Shown in pieces: positions 27,001 to 35,259 of a stretch of 47,217 bases of DNA. Position numbers and translations under genes: made by a program. The stretch covers positions 1 to 47,217 of the forward strand of contig NZ_MECK01000390.1 in NCBI RefSeq assembly GCF_014596465.1, read 5' to 3'. Each line of letters begins with the position of its first letter. Position 1 is the first letter of the stretch. This stretch comes from Streptomyces sp. CBMA123 (lineage in GTDB: Bacteria > Actinomycetota > Actinomycetes > Streptomycetales > Streptomycetaceae). The notes under the pieces were generated by a model. The model worked only from the letters and a program-made list of their open reading frames with translations. It was not told where the DNA came from and searched no databases.

Positions 27001-30000
27001 CCGCACTCGTCGTCCTCGACGAGCTCCCGATGACACCGAGCGGCACGCTCGACCGCAAGGCGCTGCCGACGCCGGCCACCACCGACCACGCCGCCGGGAA
27101 CCACGTACCGCCGCGCGACCGCACCGAGTCCGAACTCGCCGCGATCTGGGCCGAGGTGCTGGGCCTCCCGCCCGGCACGGTCGGCGTCGGCGACAACTTC
27201 TTCGAGCTCGGCGGCGACTCGATCGTCGGGCTGCAGGTCGTGTCGAAGGCGCGGCGGGCCGGCCTGCGGCTGACCGCCAAGCAGATCTTCCTGCACCAGA
27301 CCGTCGCCGACCTGGCCGCGGTCGTCCGGACCGCGGACCAGCCGGCGCCGCAGGCGGCCGTCGGCGCGGTCGGGGACGTGCCGCTCACCCCGGTGCAGCG
27401 CTGGTACTTCGAGCAGTACCCCGAGGGCGCCGCCCACTTCAACCAGTCGATGTTCGTCGAGCTCGCACCCGGCACCGATCCGGCCGCCCTGCGCGCGGCG
27501 GTCACGGCGCTGCTCGACCACCACGACGCGCTGCGGCTGCGCGCCGTCCACGCGGACGGCGCCTGGCGGCAGCACTGCGCGATCGCCGAGACGGGCGAGC
27601 CGTTCCGTACGGTCGACCTGTCCGGCCTGGACGGTCCGGCCCGCGAGCGGGTGGTCCGCGAGGCGGTCACGGCGGCCCAGACCGGCTTCCGGCTCGACGC
27701 CGGGCCGCTGCTCGGCGCGGTGCTGCTCTCCGGTGCCCCCGAGCCCGACCGGCTGTTCGTCACGCTGCACCACCTCGTCGTCGACGGGGTCACCTGGCGG
27801 GTGCTGCTCTCCGACCTGGAACTCGCCTACGGGCAGGCGGTGCGGGGCCTGCCGGTCGACCTGCCGGAGAAGTCCACCGGATTCCGGGAATGGTCGACCC
27901 GGCTGACCGAGGCGGCCGGGTCCGGCCGCTTCGACGCCGAGCGACCGTACTGGCGGGCCGTCGAGGCCGCGTCCGCCGCGTGCCGGCCCCTGCCGCTCGA
28001 CCGCACGGCGCCGGACACGCTCGCGGACGCCCGGACGGTCGAGGCCGGCCTCGATGCCGAGCTGACCCGCGCGCTGCTGCGGGACGTACCGGCGGCGTAC
28101 CGCACCCAGGTCAACGACGTGCTGCTGACCGCGCTCGCGGCGGTGCTGGCCGGCTGGACCGGCGGCGACGCCGTCGCGGTCGAACTGGAGGGCCACGGCC
28201 GGGAGAACCTCTTCGACGACGTCGACCTGTCCCGTACGGCGGGCTGGTTCACCACGCTCTTCCCGGTCGTGCTGCCCGTCCCGGGAGCGGACTGGGGCAG
28301 TCGGCTCAAGGCCGTCAAGGAGACCCTGCGCGCGATCCCCGAGGCCGGCCTCGGCTACGGCGCCCTGCGCTACCTGACCGAGGACGCCGGGCTCGGCGGC
28401 GGCCGCTGCCAGGTCGGCTTCAACTACCACGGTCACTTCGACGTGGCCACCGGAGCGGGACTGCTGCGCGGCTGGCGGCCCAGCCCGGTCCCGGACCGCG
28501 GCGCCGACCTGACCCGCCCGAACCCGCTGGAGATCACCGGGATGGTCCGCGACGGCCGGCTGGAGTTCTCCTGGGAGTACTCGGCCGCGCTGCACGACGA
28601 GGCGACGATCGCCGGCCTCGCGGCGCGGTTCACCGCCGCGCTCGCCGACATCGTGACGCACTGCGCCGGGGCCGGCGGCTGCACCCCGTCCGACTTCCCG
28701 CTCGCCGGGCTCGACCAGGCCGGCGTCGACCGGATCGCCGGGGACGGCCGCACCGTCGAGGACGTCTACCCGCTCACGCCGATGCAGAGCGGCCTGCTGT
28801 TCCACTCGCTCGACGCGCACGAGGACGACATCTACTTCACCCACCTCGGGCTGGTCCTCGACGGCGTCACCGACCCCGCCCTGCTCGCCGAGGCGTGGCA
28901 ACGGGTGGTCGACCGCACGCCCGTGCTGCGTACCGCGATCGCCGACGCCGAGGGCGGACGCCCCCTGCAGGTGGTCCACCGGGACGTCCGCGTGCCCGTC
29001 GTCGTCGAGGACTGGTCGGAGCTGACCGAGGCGCAGCAGCGGGAGCGCGTGCGCCTGCTGGCCGAGGCTCCGGTGGAACCGCTCGACCTGTCGCGGCCGC
29101 CGCTGCTGCGCCTGCACCTGGCCCGGCTCTCCGCGTCCAGCGTCCATCTGCGCTGCTCCTCGCACCACCTGCTGCTGGACGGCTGGAGCTTCGCCGACGT
29201 GCTCGGCGAGGTCTTCGCGGAGCACGCCGCGCTCAGCGGACGCGAGGTCGCGCCGCCGCGTCCGCGCCGACCGTTCCGCGAGTACGTGCGCTGGCTCGGC
29301 GAGCAGGACACCGCCGCGGCGCAGGCGTACTGGACCGGCCTGCTCGCCGGGTTCGCCGCGCCCACCGCGCTGCCGTACGACCGGGCGCCGCTGCGCTCGC
29401 ACCAGTCCCGCGACACCGGCCACATCGACCTCGAACTCACGACGGCGGAGACGGGGCGGCTGGAGCGCTTCGCCCGGGAGGCCCGGGTCACCGTCAACAC
29501 CCTGATCCAGGGCGCCTGGGCCCTGCTGCTGTCCCGCTACAGCGGCGAGCGGCAGGTCTGCTTCGGCACCACGGTGGGCGGCCGGCCCGCCGACCTGCCG
29601 GGCTCGGACGAGATGGTCGGCCTGTTCATCAACACCCTGCCCGCCCGGCTGACCGTCTCGCCCGACAGCGACCTGCGCGCCTGGCTGCGCGGGATCCAGG
29701 AGCAGCAGGTCGAGGGCCGCCAGTACGAGTACGTCTCGCTCGCCCAGGTGCGGCACTGGGCCGCGATCCCGGCGGGCACCGACCTGTTCGACAGCTGCGT
29801 GGTCTTCGAGAACTTCCCGTACGACGAGCACGCCGCCGAGCGCCACGGGCTGGGAGTGCGGTCGTTGGCGGGCCTCGAGACGTCGAACTTCCCGCTCACC
29901 TGCGTGGCGCACCTGGTGGACGGACTCCACCTGCGGCTCGGCTACGACCCGCGCCTGTTCGACGACGCCACCGCGGGCCGCTTCGCCGATCACCTGATCG

Positions 30001-33000
30001 GCATGCTCGACCGGATGGTGGCGGCGCCCGGCACCCGGCTGCGGGACCTGCCGACGGTCCGCGGCGCCGAACACGACCGGCTGATCCAGGAGTTCAACGG
30101 CACCCCGTCCGGCTACCCCGACCGGTGCCTGCACGAGCTGTTCACGGAGGTCGCGCGCGAACACCCCGACCGGCCCGCGGTCGTCGCCGGCGACACCCGC
30201 CTCACCTACGCCGAACTGGACGCCCGCTCCGACCGGCTCGCCCATGAGCTCGTCGGCCGGGGCGTCGGTCCGGAGGTGCAGGTGGGCATCTGCCTGCCGG
30301 GCGGCGCCGAGATGATCACCGCCATGCTCGGGGTGCTCAAGGCGGGCGGCGGGTACGTGCCGCTCGACCCGGGCTACCCGGTCGAGCGCCTCGCCTACCT
30401 CTTCCGCGACTCGGGTGTCCCGGTGATGCTGACCAGCGCCGAGCTCGCGCCCGGCCTGCCGCCGACCGGCGCCGAGGTCCTGCTGATCGACGACCTGCGG
30501 ACCGGGCCCGCCGCCGGACCGGTGCCCTCGCGCACCGTCCCGGACAACCTCGCCGTGCTCGTCTACACCTCGGGCTCGACGGGCACGCCCAAGGCCGGCA
30601 TGGTCACCCACCGCGGCCTCGTCCGCCTGGTGCGTGCCGCGGGCGAGCACACCTTCGGCGACGCCGCCACGATCGCCCAGCACCACTCGATCTCGTTCGA
30701 CGCCGCGCAGAACGAGCTGTGGCAGGCGCTGCTCAGCGGCGCGTGCCTGGCCGTGCGGCCCGGCGACTTCCACTCCGTCGACGAACTCGACACCTTCCTG
30801 CGCGCCAACGAGGTGGAGGCGATGTCGTTCTCGGCGGGCTTCTTCCACGCCGTCGCCGACACCGACCCGGGAATCCTCGCCGGGCTGCGAAAGGTCGTCG
30901 TCGGCGGTGAGGCGCTGTCCGCACCGCACTGCGCCCGCGTCCTCGACCGGCTGCCGGAGCTGCGGATCGTCAACGCGTACGGGCCCACCGAGTGCTCGGT
31001 GACCGCGACCTGCTTCCCGGTCGGGCGCGGCGGGCGCCCCGGACGGACCGTTCCGGTCGGTCGGCCCAGCGCGGACGCCCGGGTCTACCTGCTCGACCGG
31101 GACCTGCAGGTGGTGCCGGTGGGCGTGGCGGGGGAGGCGTACCTCGCCGGGGACGGCGTGTGCCGCGGCTACCGGGACCGGCCCGGGATGACCGCCGAAC
31201 GCTTCCTGCCGGACCCGTTCGGGCCGCCCGGCTCCCGGATGTACCGCACCGGCGACCTGATGCGCTGGCTTCCCGACGGCACGCTCGAGTTCGTCGGCCG
31301 TACCGACGACCAGGTGAAGCTGCGCGGCTACCGCATCGAGCTCGGCGAGATCGAGCAGGCGCTCGCCCGGCACCCGGACGTGGCGAGGGCGGCCGTCATC
31401 GTCCGCGAGGACCAGCCGGGCCGCCGGCGGATCGTCGGGTACGTGGTCTCCGAGCAGGAGCCGGCCGTGCTGACCTCGTACCTCGCCGACCGGCTGCCCG
31501 AGTACATGGTCCCGGCCGTGCTCGTCCGGCTGGACCGGATCCCGCTCACCGCGCACGGCAAGGTCGACCGCCGCGCCCTGCCGGAGCCGGTGACGGCCGC
31601 GGCCGGCCGGGCCTCGGCGGAACCCCGCACCGCCGACGAGCGCACGATGGCCGGGATCTGGGCGGAGGTGCTCGGCGTGGAACGGGTCGGTGTCACCGAT
31701 GACTTCTTCGACCTCGGGGGCGACTCGATCCTCAGCATCCAGGTCGTGTTCAAGAGCCGCCGGGCCGGACTGCAGGTCTCCTCCAGCGACCTGTTCCGCC
31801 ATCCGACCGTCGAGCGGCTCGTCGCCGCGGCCGGCCGGGACCGCCGGGTCGCCGCCACCCAGGAGGCCGAGGCCGGCCAGGTGCCGCTCACCCCGATCCA
31901 GCACGAGTTCTTCGCGCGCAACACCGTCGCCCCGCAGCACCTCGTCCAGTCGATCCACGTGGAACTCGCGGCGGACACCGACGAGGCGGCGCTGCGGGCC
32001 GCGCTCGCGGCGGTCGTCGCGCACCACGACGCGCTGCGGATGCGGTACCCGCACGACGAGCGGGACGGCTGGTCGCAGTGGAACGCCGCGGCCGAGACCG
32101 GCGAGCTGTTCGAGCGCCACGACCTCTCGGGGCTGCCTGACGAGGAGCTGCCCCCGGTCATGGACCGGCTCGCCGCGGCCGCCGACACCGGCCTCGACCT
32201 GGCGGCCGGACCACTGCTGCGGGCGGTCCTGTTCGACCTCGGCCCGGGCCGGCGGGCGCACCTGCACCTGACCGTGCACCACCTCGTGATCGACGCGGTG
32301 TCATGGCGGATCCTCAACCACGACCTGGACCTCGCCTACCGGCAGGCGCTCGACGGCGAGGAGATCGACCTCGGAGCCAAGACCTCCTCGTTCCGGCAGT
32401 GGGCCACCCGGCTCGCGGCGCACACGGCCGCCGGCGGCTTCGCCGATCAGAGCGCGCACTGGGACGCGGTGCCCGAGGCGGCGCCGCTGCCCACCGACGG
32501 CCCCGGACCGAACGTGGTGTCGTCGCGCCGGATCCTGCCGGTGCGGCTGGAGCGGGACGAGACCGCGGCGCTGCTGCACGTGGCGCCGGGCAGGTTCCGG
32601 GCCCGGGCCAGCGACGTGCTGCTCTCCGCGCTGGCCTGGACGATGTGCCGTTGGTCCGGCGACGACCGGCTGGTGATCGAGATGGAGGGCCACGGACGTG
32701 AGGAGATCTTCGACGACGTCGACCTGTCCCGTACCGTCGGGTGGTTCACCAGCTCGTACCCCGTCGCGCTGGAGGTGCCCGGACGGACGGACGGCGAGGC
32801 CGACTGGCCGGCCGTCGTGCGGTCGGTGCGCCGCTGCCTGCGCGCCGTTCCCGGCAACGGGCTCGGGTACGGCGCGCTGCGCCACCTCGCCGGGCCCGGC
32901 GAGGTGGCCGCGGAGCACACGCCTCCCGCGGTGTTGTTCAACTACCACAGCCAGACCGAGGAGATCACCCGGACGGCCGACCGCTCGCTGTTCCACGCCT

Positions 33001-33224
33001 TCCACGACCCGATCGGCCGGGAACAGGACGACCGCGAGCGGGTCGTGCAGGCGCTGGAGGTGGTCGGCGCGGTCGAGGGCGGCCGACTCGGCTTCGACCT
33101 CTACTACTCGGTCAATCTGCACGAGCCCGAGACGATCGCACGGGTCGGCTCCGAACTCGTGGCGGCGCTGCGGTCGATCGCCCGCCTGTGCGAGCCGGCC
33201 CTCGCGGCGGAGGACGCCCGGTGA
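24099..33224 (+). CDS. NRPS-B, two modules: C-A-T-E-C-A-T-E, no thioesterase
   Basis: 3041 aa from the ATG at 24099 (AGGAAGG upstream); the frame is open further left but only inside NRPS-A. Module 3: L-type C domain (SSAQERLWFL, HHIVCDG at 172), A3, T3 (Ser1041) and epimerase (HHLVVDG at 1224, EGHGRE, GWFT). Module 4: D-type C domain (YPLTPMQSGLLFHSL, HHLLLDG at 1689), A4, T4 (Ser2543) and epimerase (HHLVIDAVSWR at 2727). Residues 3 and 4 should therefore be D. A3 lacks the usual FDA core (LAVDLFLGDF), and its pocket reads D-L-G-T-A-G-N-V; it is my candidate for enduracididine. A4 reads D-A-N-S-V-G-A-V. The chain ends in an epimerase, so release must occur in trans, fitting the overlapping PBP-type thioesterase gene. 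Confidence 0.95.
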   Translation: MTQSDEMLASVPAHLRAELLRRLAGESAPVDRPIPAAPRDGLPPMSSAQERLWFLAELEPDSPEYNALRALRLRGELDAAALGAALDQVVRRHETLRTTFDALDGRGVQVVHEHTVRSLPTVDVSGPDAALAVERFLTAEMNTPFDLRRGPLLRATLLRVDAHEHVLVLAMHHIVCDGWSTGRLLAELAAGYAAGTGGGAASLPALPVQFADFAVWERERSGALDEQLGYWRDRLAGMRTTDLPTDRPRPPVRTSAGAMLAVQIPADVLGRLRELSRGRDATLFMALVTVTKVLLARYCGEPDAAVGTVTLGRARPELENLIGFFINTVVLRTRVEESLSFTELLGRVRTGLLEAFANDEVPFQRLVDVLRPDRDASRPPLVQVMVNLQNMADTLPAFHGLDVTEIQPPVDVAKLDLTFDFYEDASSLVCYLEYSTDLFDRATVERLGGHLVTLLRAVTDEPEAPLAGLSMVPADELRTLTADWQAPADPAPDPRTLHQVFDEQAARTPAAVAVSDGSRRLTFAELAARANRLAHHLVEAGVRPGVLTGVRLERGVDAMVALLAVLKAGGAFVPLDPEHPAGRLAMMLDDAAAPVLITDSATAGDGARTTIRLDTDQDAIARHPATAPVTAVGPDDLAYVVYTSGSTGRPKGVMVSHRNVGHMMRAWDARYDLTALRGRSLSVSSLAVDLFLGDFLMSAMYGGEMVICPAEVITDPPALAALIAEVRPQLLVTTPSLAKAVTQELSWSGRRADSLRVLAVGSEAWLAADAAAVLASLAPDAVVTNNYGATETTVDSTTYRLRAGALGDTAVVPIGRPLSGTRTYVLDSRLRPVPVGVPGEICIGGGGVAQGYWNRPELTAERFLDDPFTDGRLYRTGDIGRWRPDGDLEYLGRADDQVKVRGFRVELGEVEAALLRHPGVAAAAAAVRPDPAGRDRLVGYLVADAVAPTLTELRAFLAGIVPDPAVPSALVVLDELPMTPSGTLDRKALPTPATTDHAAGNHVPPRDRTESELAAIWAEVLGLPPGTVGVGDNFFELGGDSIVGLQVVSKARRAGLRLTAKQIFLHQTVADLAAVVRTADQPAPQAAVGAVGDVPLTPVQRWYFEQYPEGAAHFNQSMFVELAPGTDPAALRAAVTALLDHHDALRLRAVHADGAWRQHCAIAETGEPFRTVDLSGLDGPARERVVREAVTAAQTGFRLDAGPLLGAVLLSGAPEPDRLFVTLHHLVVDGVTWRVLLSDLELAYGQAVRGLPVDLPEKSTGFREWSTRLTEAAGSGRFDAERPYWRAVEAASAACRPLPLDRTAPDTLADARTVEAGLDAELTRALLRDVPAAYRTQVNDVLLTALAAVLAGWTGGDAVAVELEGHGRENLFDDVDLSRTAGWFTTLFPVVLPVPGADWGSRLKAVKETLRAIPEAGLGYGALRYLTEDAGLGGGRCQVGFNYHGHFDVATGAGLLRGWRPSPVPDRGADLTRPNPLEITGMVRDGRLEFSWEYSAALHDEATIAGLAARFTAALADIVTHCAGAGGCTPSDFPLAGLDQAGVDRIAGDGRTVEDVYPLTPMQSGLLFHSLDAHEDDIYFTHLGLVLDGVTDPALLAEAWQRVVDRTPVLRTAIADAEGGRPLQVVHRDVRVPVVVEDWSELTEAQQRERVRLLAEAPVEPLDLSRPPLLRLHLARLSASSVHLRCSSHHLLLDGWSFADVLGEVFAEHAALSGREVAPPRPRRPFREYVRWLGEQDTAAAQAYWTGLLAGFAAPTALPYDRAPLRSHQSRDTGHIDLELTTAETGRLERFAREARVTVNTLIQGAWALLLSRYSGERQVCFGTTVGGRPADLPGSDEMVGLFINTLPARLTVSPDSDLRAWLRGIQEQQVEGRQYEYVSLAQVRHWAAIPAGTDLFDSCVVFENFPYDEHAAERHGLGVRSLAGLETSNFPLTCVAHLVDGLHLRLGYDPRLFDDATAGRFADHLIGMLDRMVAAPGTRLRDLPTVRGAEHDRLIQEFNGTPSGYPDRCLHELFTEVAREHPDRPAVVAGDTRLTYAELDARSDRLAHELVGRGVGPEVQVGICLPGGAEMITAMLGVLKAGGGYVPLDPGYPVERLAYLFRDSGVPVMLTSAELAPGLPPTGAEVLLIDDLRTGPAAGPVPSRTVPDNLAVLVYTSGSTGTPKAGMVTHRGLVRLVRAAGEHTFGDAATIAQHHSISFDAAQNELWQALLSGACLAVRPGDFHSVDELDTFLRANEVEAMSFSAGFFHAVADTDPGILAGLRKVVVGGEALSAPHCARVLDRLPELRIVNAYGPTECSVTATCFPVGRGGRPGRTVPVGRPSADARVYLLDRDLQVVPVGVAGEAYLAGDGVCRGYRDRPGMTAERFLPDPFGPPGSRMYRTGDLMRWLPDGTLEFVGRTDDQVKLRGYRIELGEIEQALARHPDVARAAVIVREDQPGRRRIVGYVVSEQEPAVLTSYLADRLPEYMVPAVLVRLDRIPLTAHGKVDRRALPEPVTAAAGRASAEPRTADERTMAGIWAEVLGVERVGVTDDFFDLGGDSILSIQVVFKSRRAGLQVSSSDLFRHPTVERLVAAAGRDRRVAATQEAEAGQVPLTPIQHEFFARNTVAPQHLVQSIHVELAADTDEAALRAALAAVVAHHDALRMRYPHDERDGWSQWNAAAETGELFERHDLSGLPDEELPPVMDRLAAAADTGLDLAAGPLLRAVLFDLGPGRRAHLHLTVHHLVIDAVSWRILNHDLDLAYRQALDGEEIDLGAKTSSFRQWATRLAAHTAAGGFADQSAHWDAVPEAAPLPTDGPGPNVVSSRRILPVRLERDETAALLHVAPGRFRARASDVLLSALAWTMCRWSGDDRLVIEMEGHGREEIFDDVDLSRTVGWFTSSYPVALEVPGRTDGEADWPAVVRSVRRCLRAVPGNGLGYGALRHLAGPGEVAAEHTPPAVLFNYHSQTEEITRTADRSLFHAFHDPIGREQDDRERVVQALEVVGAVEGGRLGFDLYYSVNLHEPETIARVGSELVAALRSIARLCEPALAAEDAR

Positions 33225-34483
33225 AGGACCTGCTGACGGAGCTGGCCCTCCGACACGGCGTGCCCGGCGCCCAGGTGGCGCTCTGGAGCGACGGCCGCCT
33301 CGTCACCGCGGAGACCGGTGAGGAGGCGGCCGGATCGGGCAGGCCGGTGACGGTCGCGACGGCGTTCCCGCTCGGATCGCTCACCAAGCCGTTCACCGCG
33401 ACGCTCGCGGCCCTGCTGGTCGCCGACGGCGAAGCGGACCTGGACGAGCCCCTGGCGGAACAGCTGGGCGAGCTGCGTGCGGGCCCGGAGTTCACGTTGC
33501 GGCAGGTGCTCGGCCACACCGCGGGCCTGGCGGCCAACACCGCCGAGCTGCCACCGGGAACCACCCGCGCCCGGTGGCTCGCCCGGCACGCGGCCGAACT
33601 CGCCGTGCACGACCCGGGGACGGTCTTCTCCTACTCCAACCCCGGCTACCTGATCGTCGGCCGCTTGGTCGAGGAGATCACCGGGCTGGACTGGGCGGAG
33701 GCCGTGCACTCGATGCTGTTGCGCCCGCTGGGGCACGACGCCGCGGCGCCGGCCGCCCTGGGCCATCTGGTCCGCCCGGCCGGCCGGCCCCGGCCCATCG
33801 AGGAGCAGTCCGTACCGCCGTTGGAGGACCCGGCGGCCGGCCTGCGCGTCTGCGCCCGCGACCTCGCGGTGTTCGGGGCCGCACACCTGGGCCTCGGCCC
33901 GGGCGCGGCCCTGCTCGACGCCGCGACGGCGCGGTCGATGCGCGAGGACGTCACGTCGGGGCTCGCCGTGGGCGCCTACGGCCTGGCGGACGGCTGGGGC
34001 GCCGGATGGTCGCGGTACGGCGCCTGGTTCGGCCACGACGGCACCGGCGACGGCGCGTGGAGCCACCTGCGCGCGAACCCGTCGACGGGGACGGTGGTGG
34101 CGCTGACCGCCAACGGCAGCACCGGCGCGCGCCTGTGGGAGTCGCTGCTCGGGCGGCTGGGCGAAACCGGACTGGAGGTCGGCGACCATCCTCGGGAGGA
34201 CATCGACGCCGCGCCCGGGTCGGCGCCGCCGCAGTGTGCGGGGCGCTACGCCAACGGCGGCTGGGAGTGCCGGGTCGAGGCCGAGGACGGCGACCTGCGG
34301 CTCTCGGTGGCCGGTGCGGCTCCGGTGCGGCTCCTGGTCGCCGAGGACCTCTCCTTCCGCACGCCCACGGACGGCGGCCCGCGCGCGGCGATGCCGTACC
34401 TCGGACGGTTCCTGCGCGACCCGGCGACCGGGGACGTCGATCGGGTGCAGATCACCGGGAGGCTCTGCGTCCGGCGGTCCTAG
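33221..34483 (+). CDS. Penicillin-binding-protein-type thioesterase (SurE-like peptide cyclase)
   Basis: 420 aa; the GTG overlaps the NRPS-B stop (GTGA). Serine beta-lactamase/PBP fold with S-x-x-K as Ser53-Leu-Thr-Lys56 (LGSLTKPF), Y-x-N as Tyr138-Ser-Asn140 and HDG at about 272, plus a C-terminal lipocalin-like beta domain (about 345-420; CAGRYANGG). No signal peptide or membrane helix, so it is cytoplasmic and not a wall enzyme or secreted beta-lactamase. Free-standing enzymes of this type (SurE of surugamide and relatives) take the peptide from a terminal carrier behind an epimerase and make head-to-tail macrolactams, preferring a D residue at the C-terminus. The missing TE in NRPS-B and the terminal E domain agree. 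Confidence 0.9.
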   Translation: MKDLLTELALRHGVPGAQVALWSDGRLVTAETGEEAAGSGRPVTVATAFPLGSLTKPFTATLAALLVADGEADLDEPLAEQLGELRAGPEFTLRQVLGHTAGLAANTAELPPGTTRARWLARHAAELAVHDPGTVFSYSNPGYLIVGRLVEEITGLDWAEAVHSMLLRPLGHDAAAPAALGHLVRPAGRPRPIEEQSVPPLEDPAAGLRVCARDLAVFGAAHLGLGPGAALLDAATARSMREDVTSGLAVGAYGLADGWGAGWSRYGAWFGHDGTGDGAWSHLRANPSTGTVVALTANGSTGARLWESLLGRLGETGLEVGDHPREDIDAAPGSAPPQCAGRYANGGWECRVEAEDGDLRLSVAGAAPVRLLVAEDLSFRTPTDGGPRAAMPYLGRFLRDPATGDVDRVQITGRLCVRRS

Positions 34484-34492
34484 CGTGTCCCG

Positions 34493-34533
34493 AAATCGGT
34501 GGGCCCCGTTCGTCGAACGGGGCCCACCGATTT
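34493..34533. terminator. Strong hairpin terminator after the NRPS operon
   Basis: A perfect 18-bp stem (34493-34510 with 34516-34533) with a 5-nt loop starts 10 bp after the cyclase stop. Ending in TTT on the top strand and AAA on the other, it can serve both this operon and the convergent response-regulator gene. Confidence 0.92.
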
Positions 34534-34617
34534 GTCGTATCCGGGGTTATTCGTGTTCGAGTTCGTCGGGTTCGATTGTGTTCGGGCTCGGCATTGTCGG
34601 GTTCGACGGCAAAGCCG

Positions 34618-35259
34618 TCAGGACGATTCCAGATAGGTCAGGACGGCTCGGACCCGGCGATGGCCGGCGTCGGGCTCGGTGAGTTCGAACTTCGCGAAGA
34701 TGTTGCCGATGTGCTTGTGCACGGCGTTGTCGGTGACGGACAGCTTCCTGGCCAACGTCGCGTTGTCGTGCCCCTCCGCCATGAGCGCCAGGACCTCCTG
34801 CTCCCGTCGGGTGAGGGTGGACAAGGGCTGGGTCCGCCTGGCGAGCAACTGGGCCACCACGTCGGGGTCGAGCGCCGTGCCGCCGGCGGCCACCCGGTCG
34901 AGCGCCGCCAGGAACTCGTCGATCCGGCTGATGCGGTCCTTGAGCAGATAGCCGACGCCGCGCCCGCCGGCGGAGAGCAGCTCGGACGCGTAGGTCTGCT
35001 CCACGTACTGGGACAGCACCAGGACCGGCAGGCCGGGGTGGACCCGCCGGGCCTCGATCGCGGCCCGGATCCCCTCGTCGCGAAACCGGGGCGGCAGCCG
35101 CACATCGACGATGGTGACGGCCGGGCGGTGCCGGTCCACGGCGGCCAGGAATCCCTCGGCGTCGGCGGCGACCTCGGCCACCTCGTGGCCGGAACTGGTG
35201 AGCAGCAGCTCCAGGCCGGTGGCGAGCAGGACGTTGTCCTCCGCGATGACTATCCGCAC
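34618..35259 (-). CDS. LuxR/NarL-family response regulator
   Basis: 213 aa, GTG at 35259. A receiver domain (residues 1-115) has the acidic pair in VIAEDN, phospho-acceptor Asp52 in TIVDVRLPP, and the Lys of YLLKDR. The C-terminal LuxR-type HTH (about 145-205) shows LTRREQEVLALMAEGHDNATLARKL and KHIGNIFAKF. It overlaps the sensor kinase gene by 10 bp, so they form one two-component system. It could control the cluster through the direct-repeat motif at 19030-19076, but binding is untested. Its stop lies beside a small GACGGC-aaa-GCCGTC hairpin at 34605-34619. Confidence 0.93.
   Translation of the reverse strand: MRIVIAEDNVLLATGLELLLTSSGHEVAEVAADAEGFLAAVDRHRPAVTIVDVRLPPRFRDEGIRAAIEARRVHPGLPVLVLSQYVEQTYASELLSAGGRGVGYLLKDRISRIDEFLAALDRVAAGGTALDPDVVAQLLARRTQPLSTLTRREQEVLALMAEGHDNATLARKLSVTDNAVHKHIGNIFAKFELTEPDAGHRRVRAVLTYLESS

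Noticed and set aside
24471..32282. A 2603-codon open frame on the minus strand opposite NRPS-B
   Set aside because: It is the antisense shadow of a very GC-rich gene. Its translation is low-complexity Arg/Gly/Val/Gln, and the plus strand encodes complete NRPS domains.
32277..32297. Loss of function of the second epimerase because HHxxxDG reads HHLVIDA
   Set aside because: Alanine after the Asp is common in active epimerase domains (HHxxxDAVSW). The other motifs (EGHGRE, GWFTSSYP, NYHSQ) are present.
33221..34483. Annotation as a beta-lactamase or D-alanyl-D-alanine carboxypeptidase
   Set aside because: There is no signal peptide or membrane anchor, and the gene overlaps a thioesterase-less NRPS ending in an E domain. 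A PBP-type thioesterase fits far better.
34565..34606. Direct repeat GTCGGGTTCGA at 34565 and 34596 as a regulatory element
   Set aside because: It lies between a terminator and the stop of a convergent gene, where a promoter operator is not expected. The region is simply rich in gttcg words.
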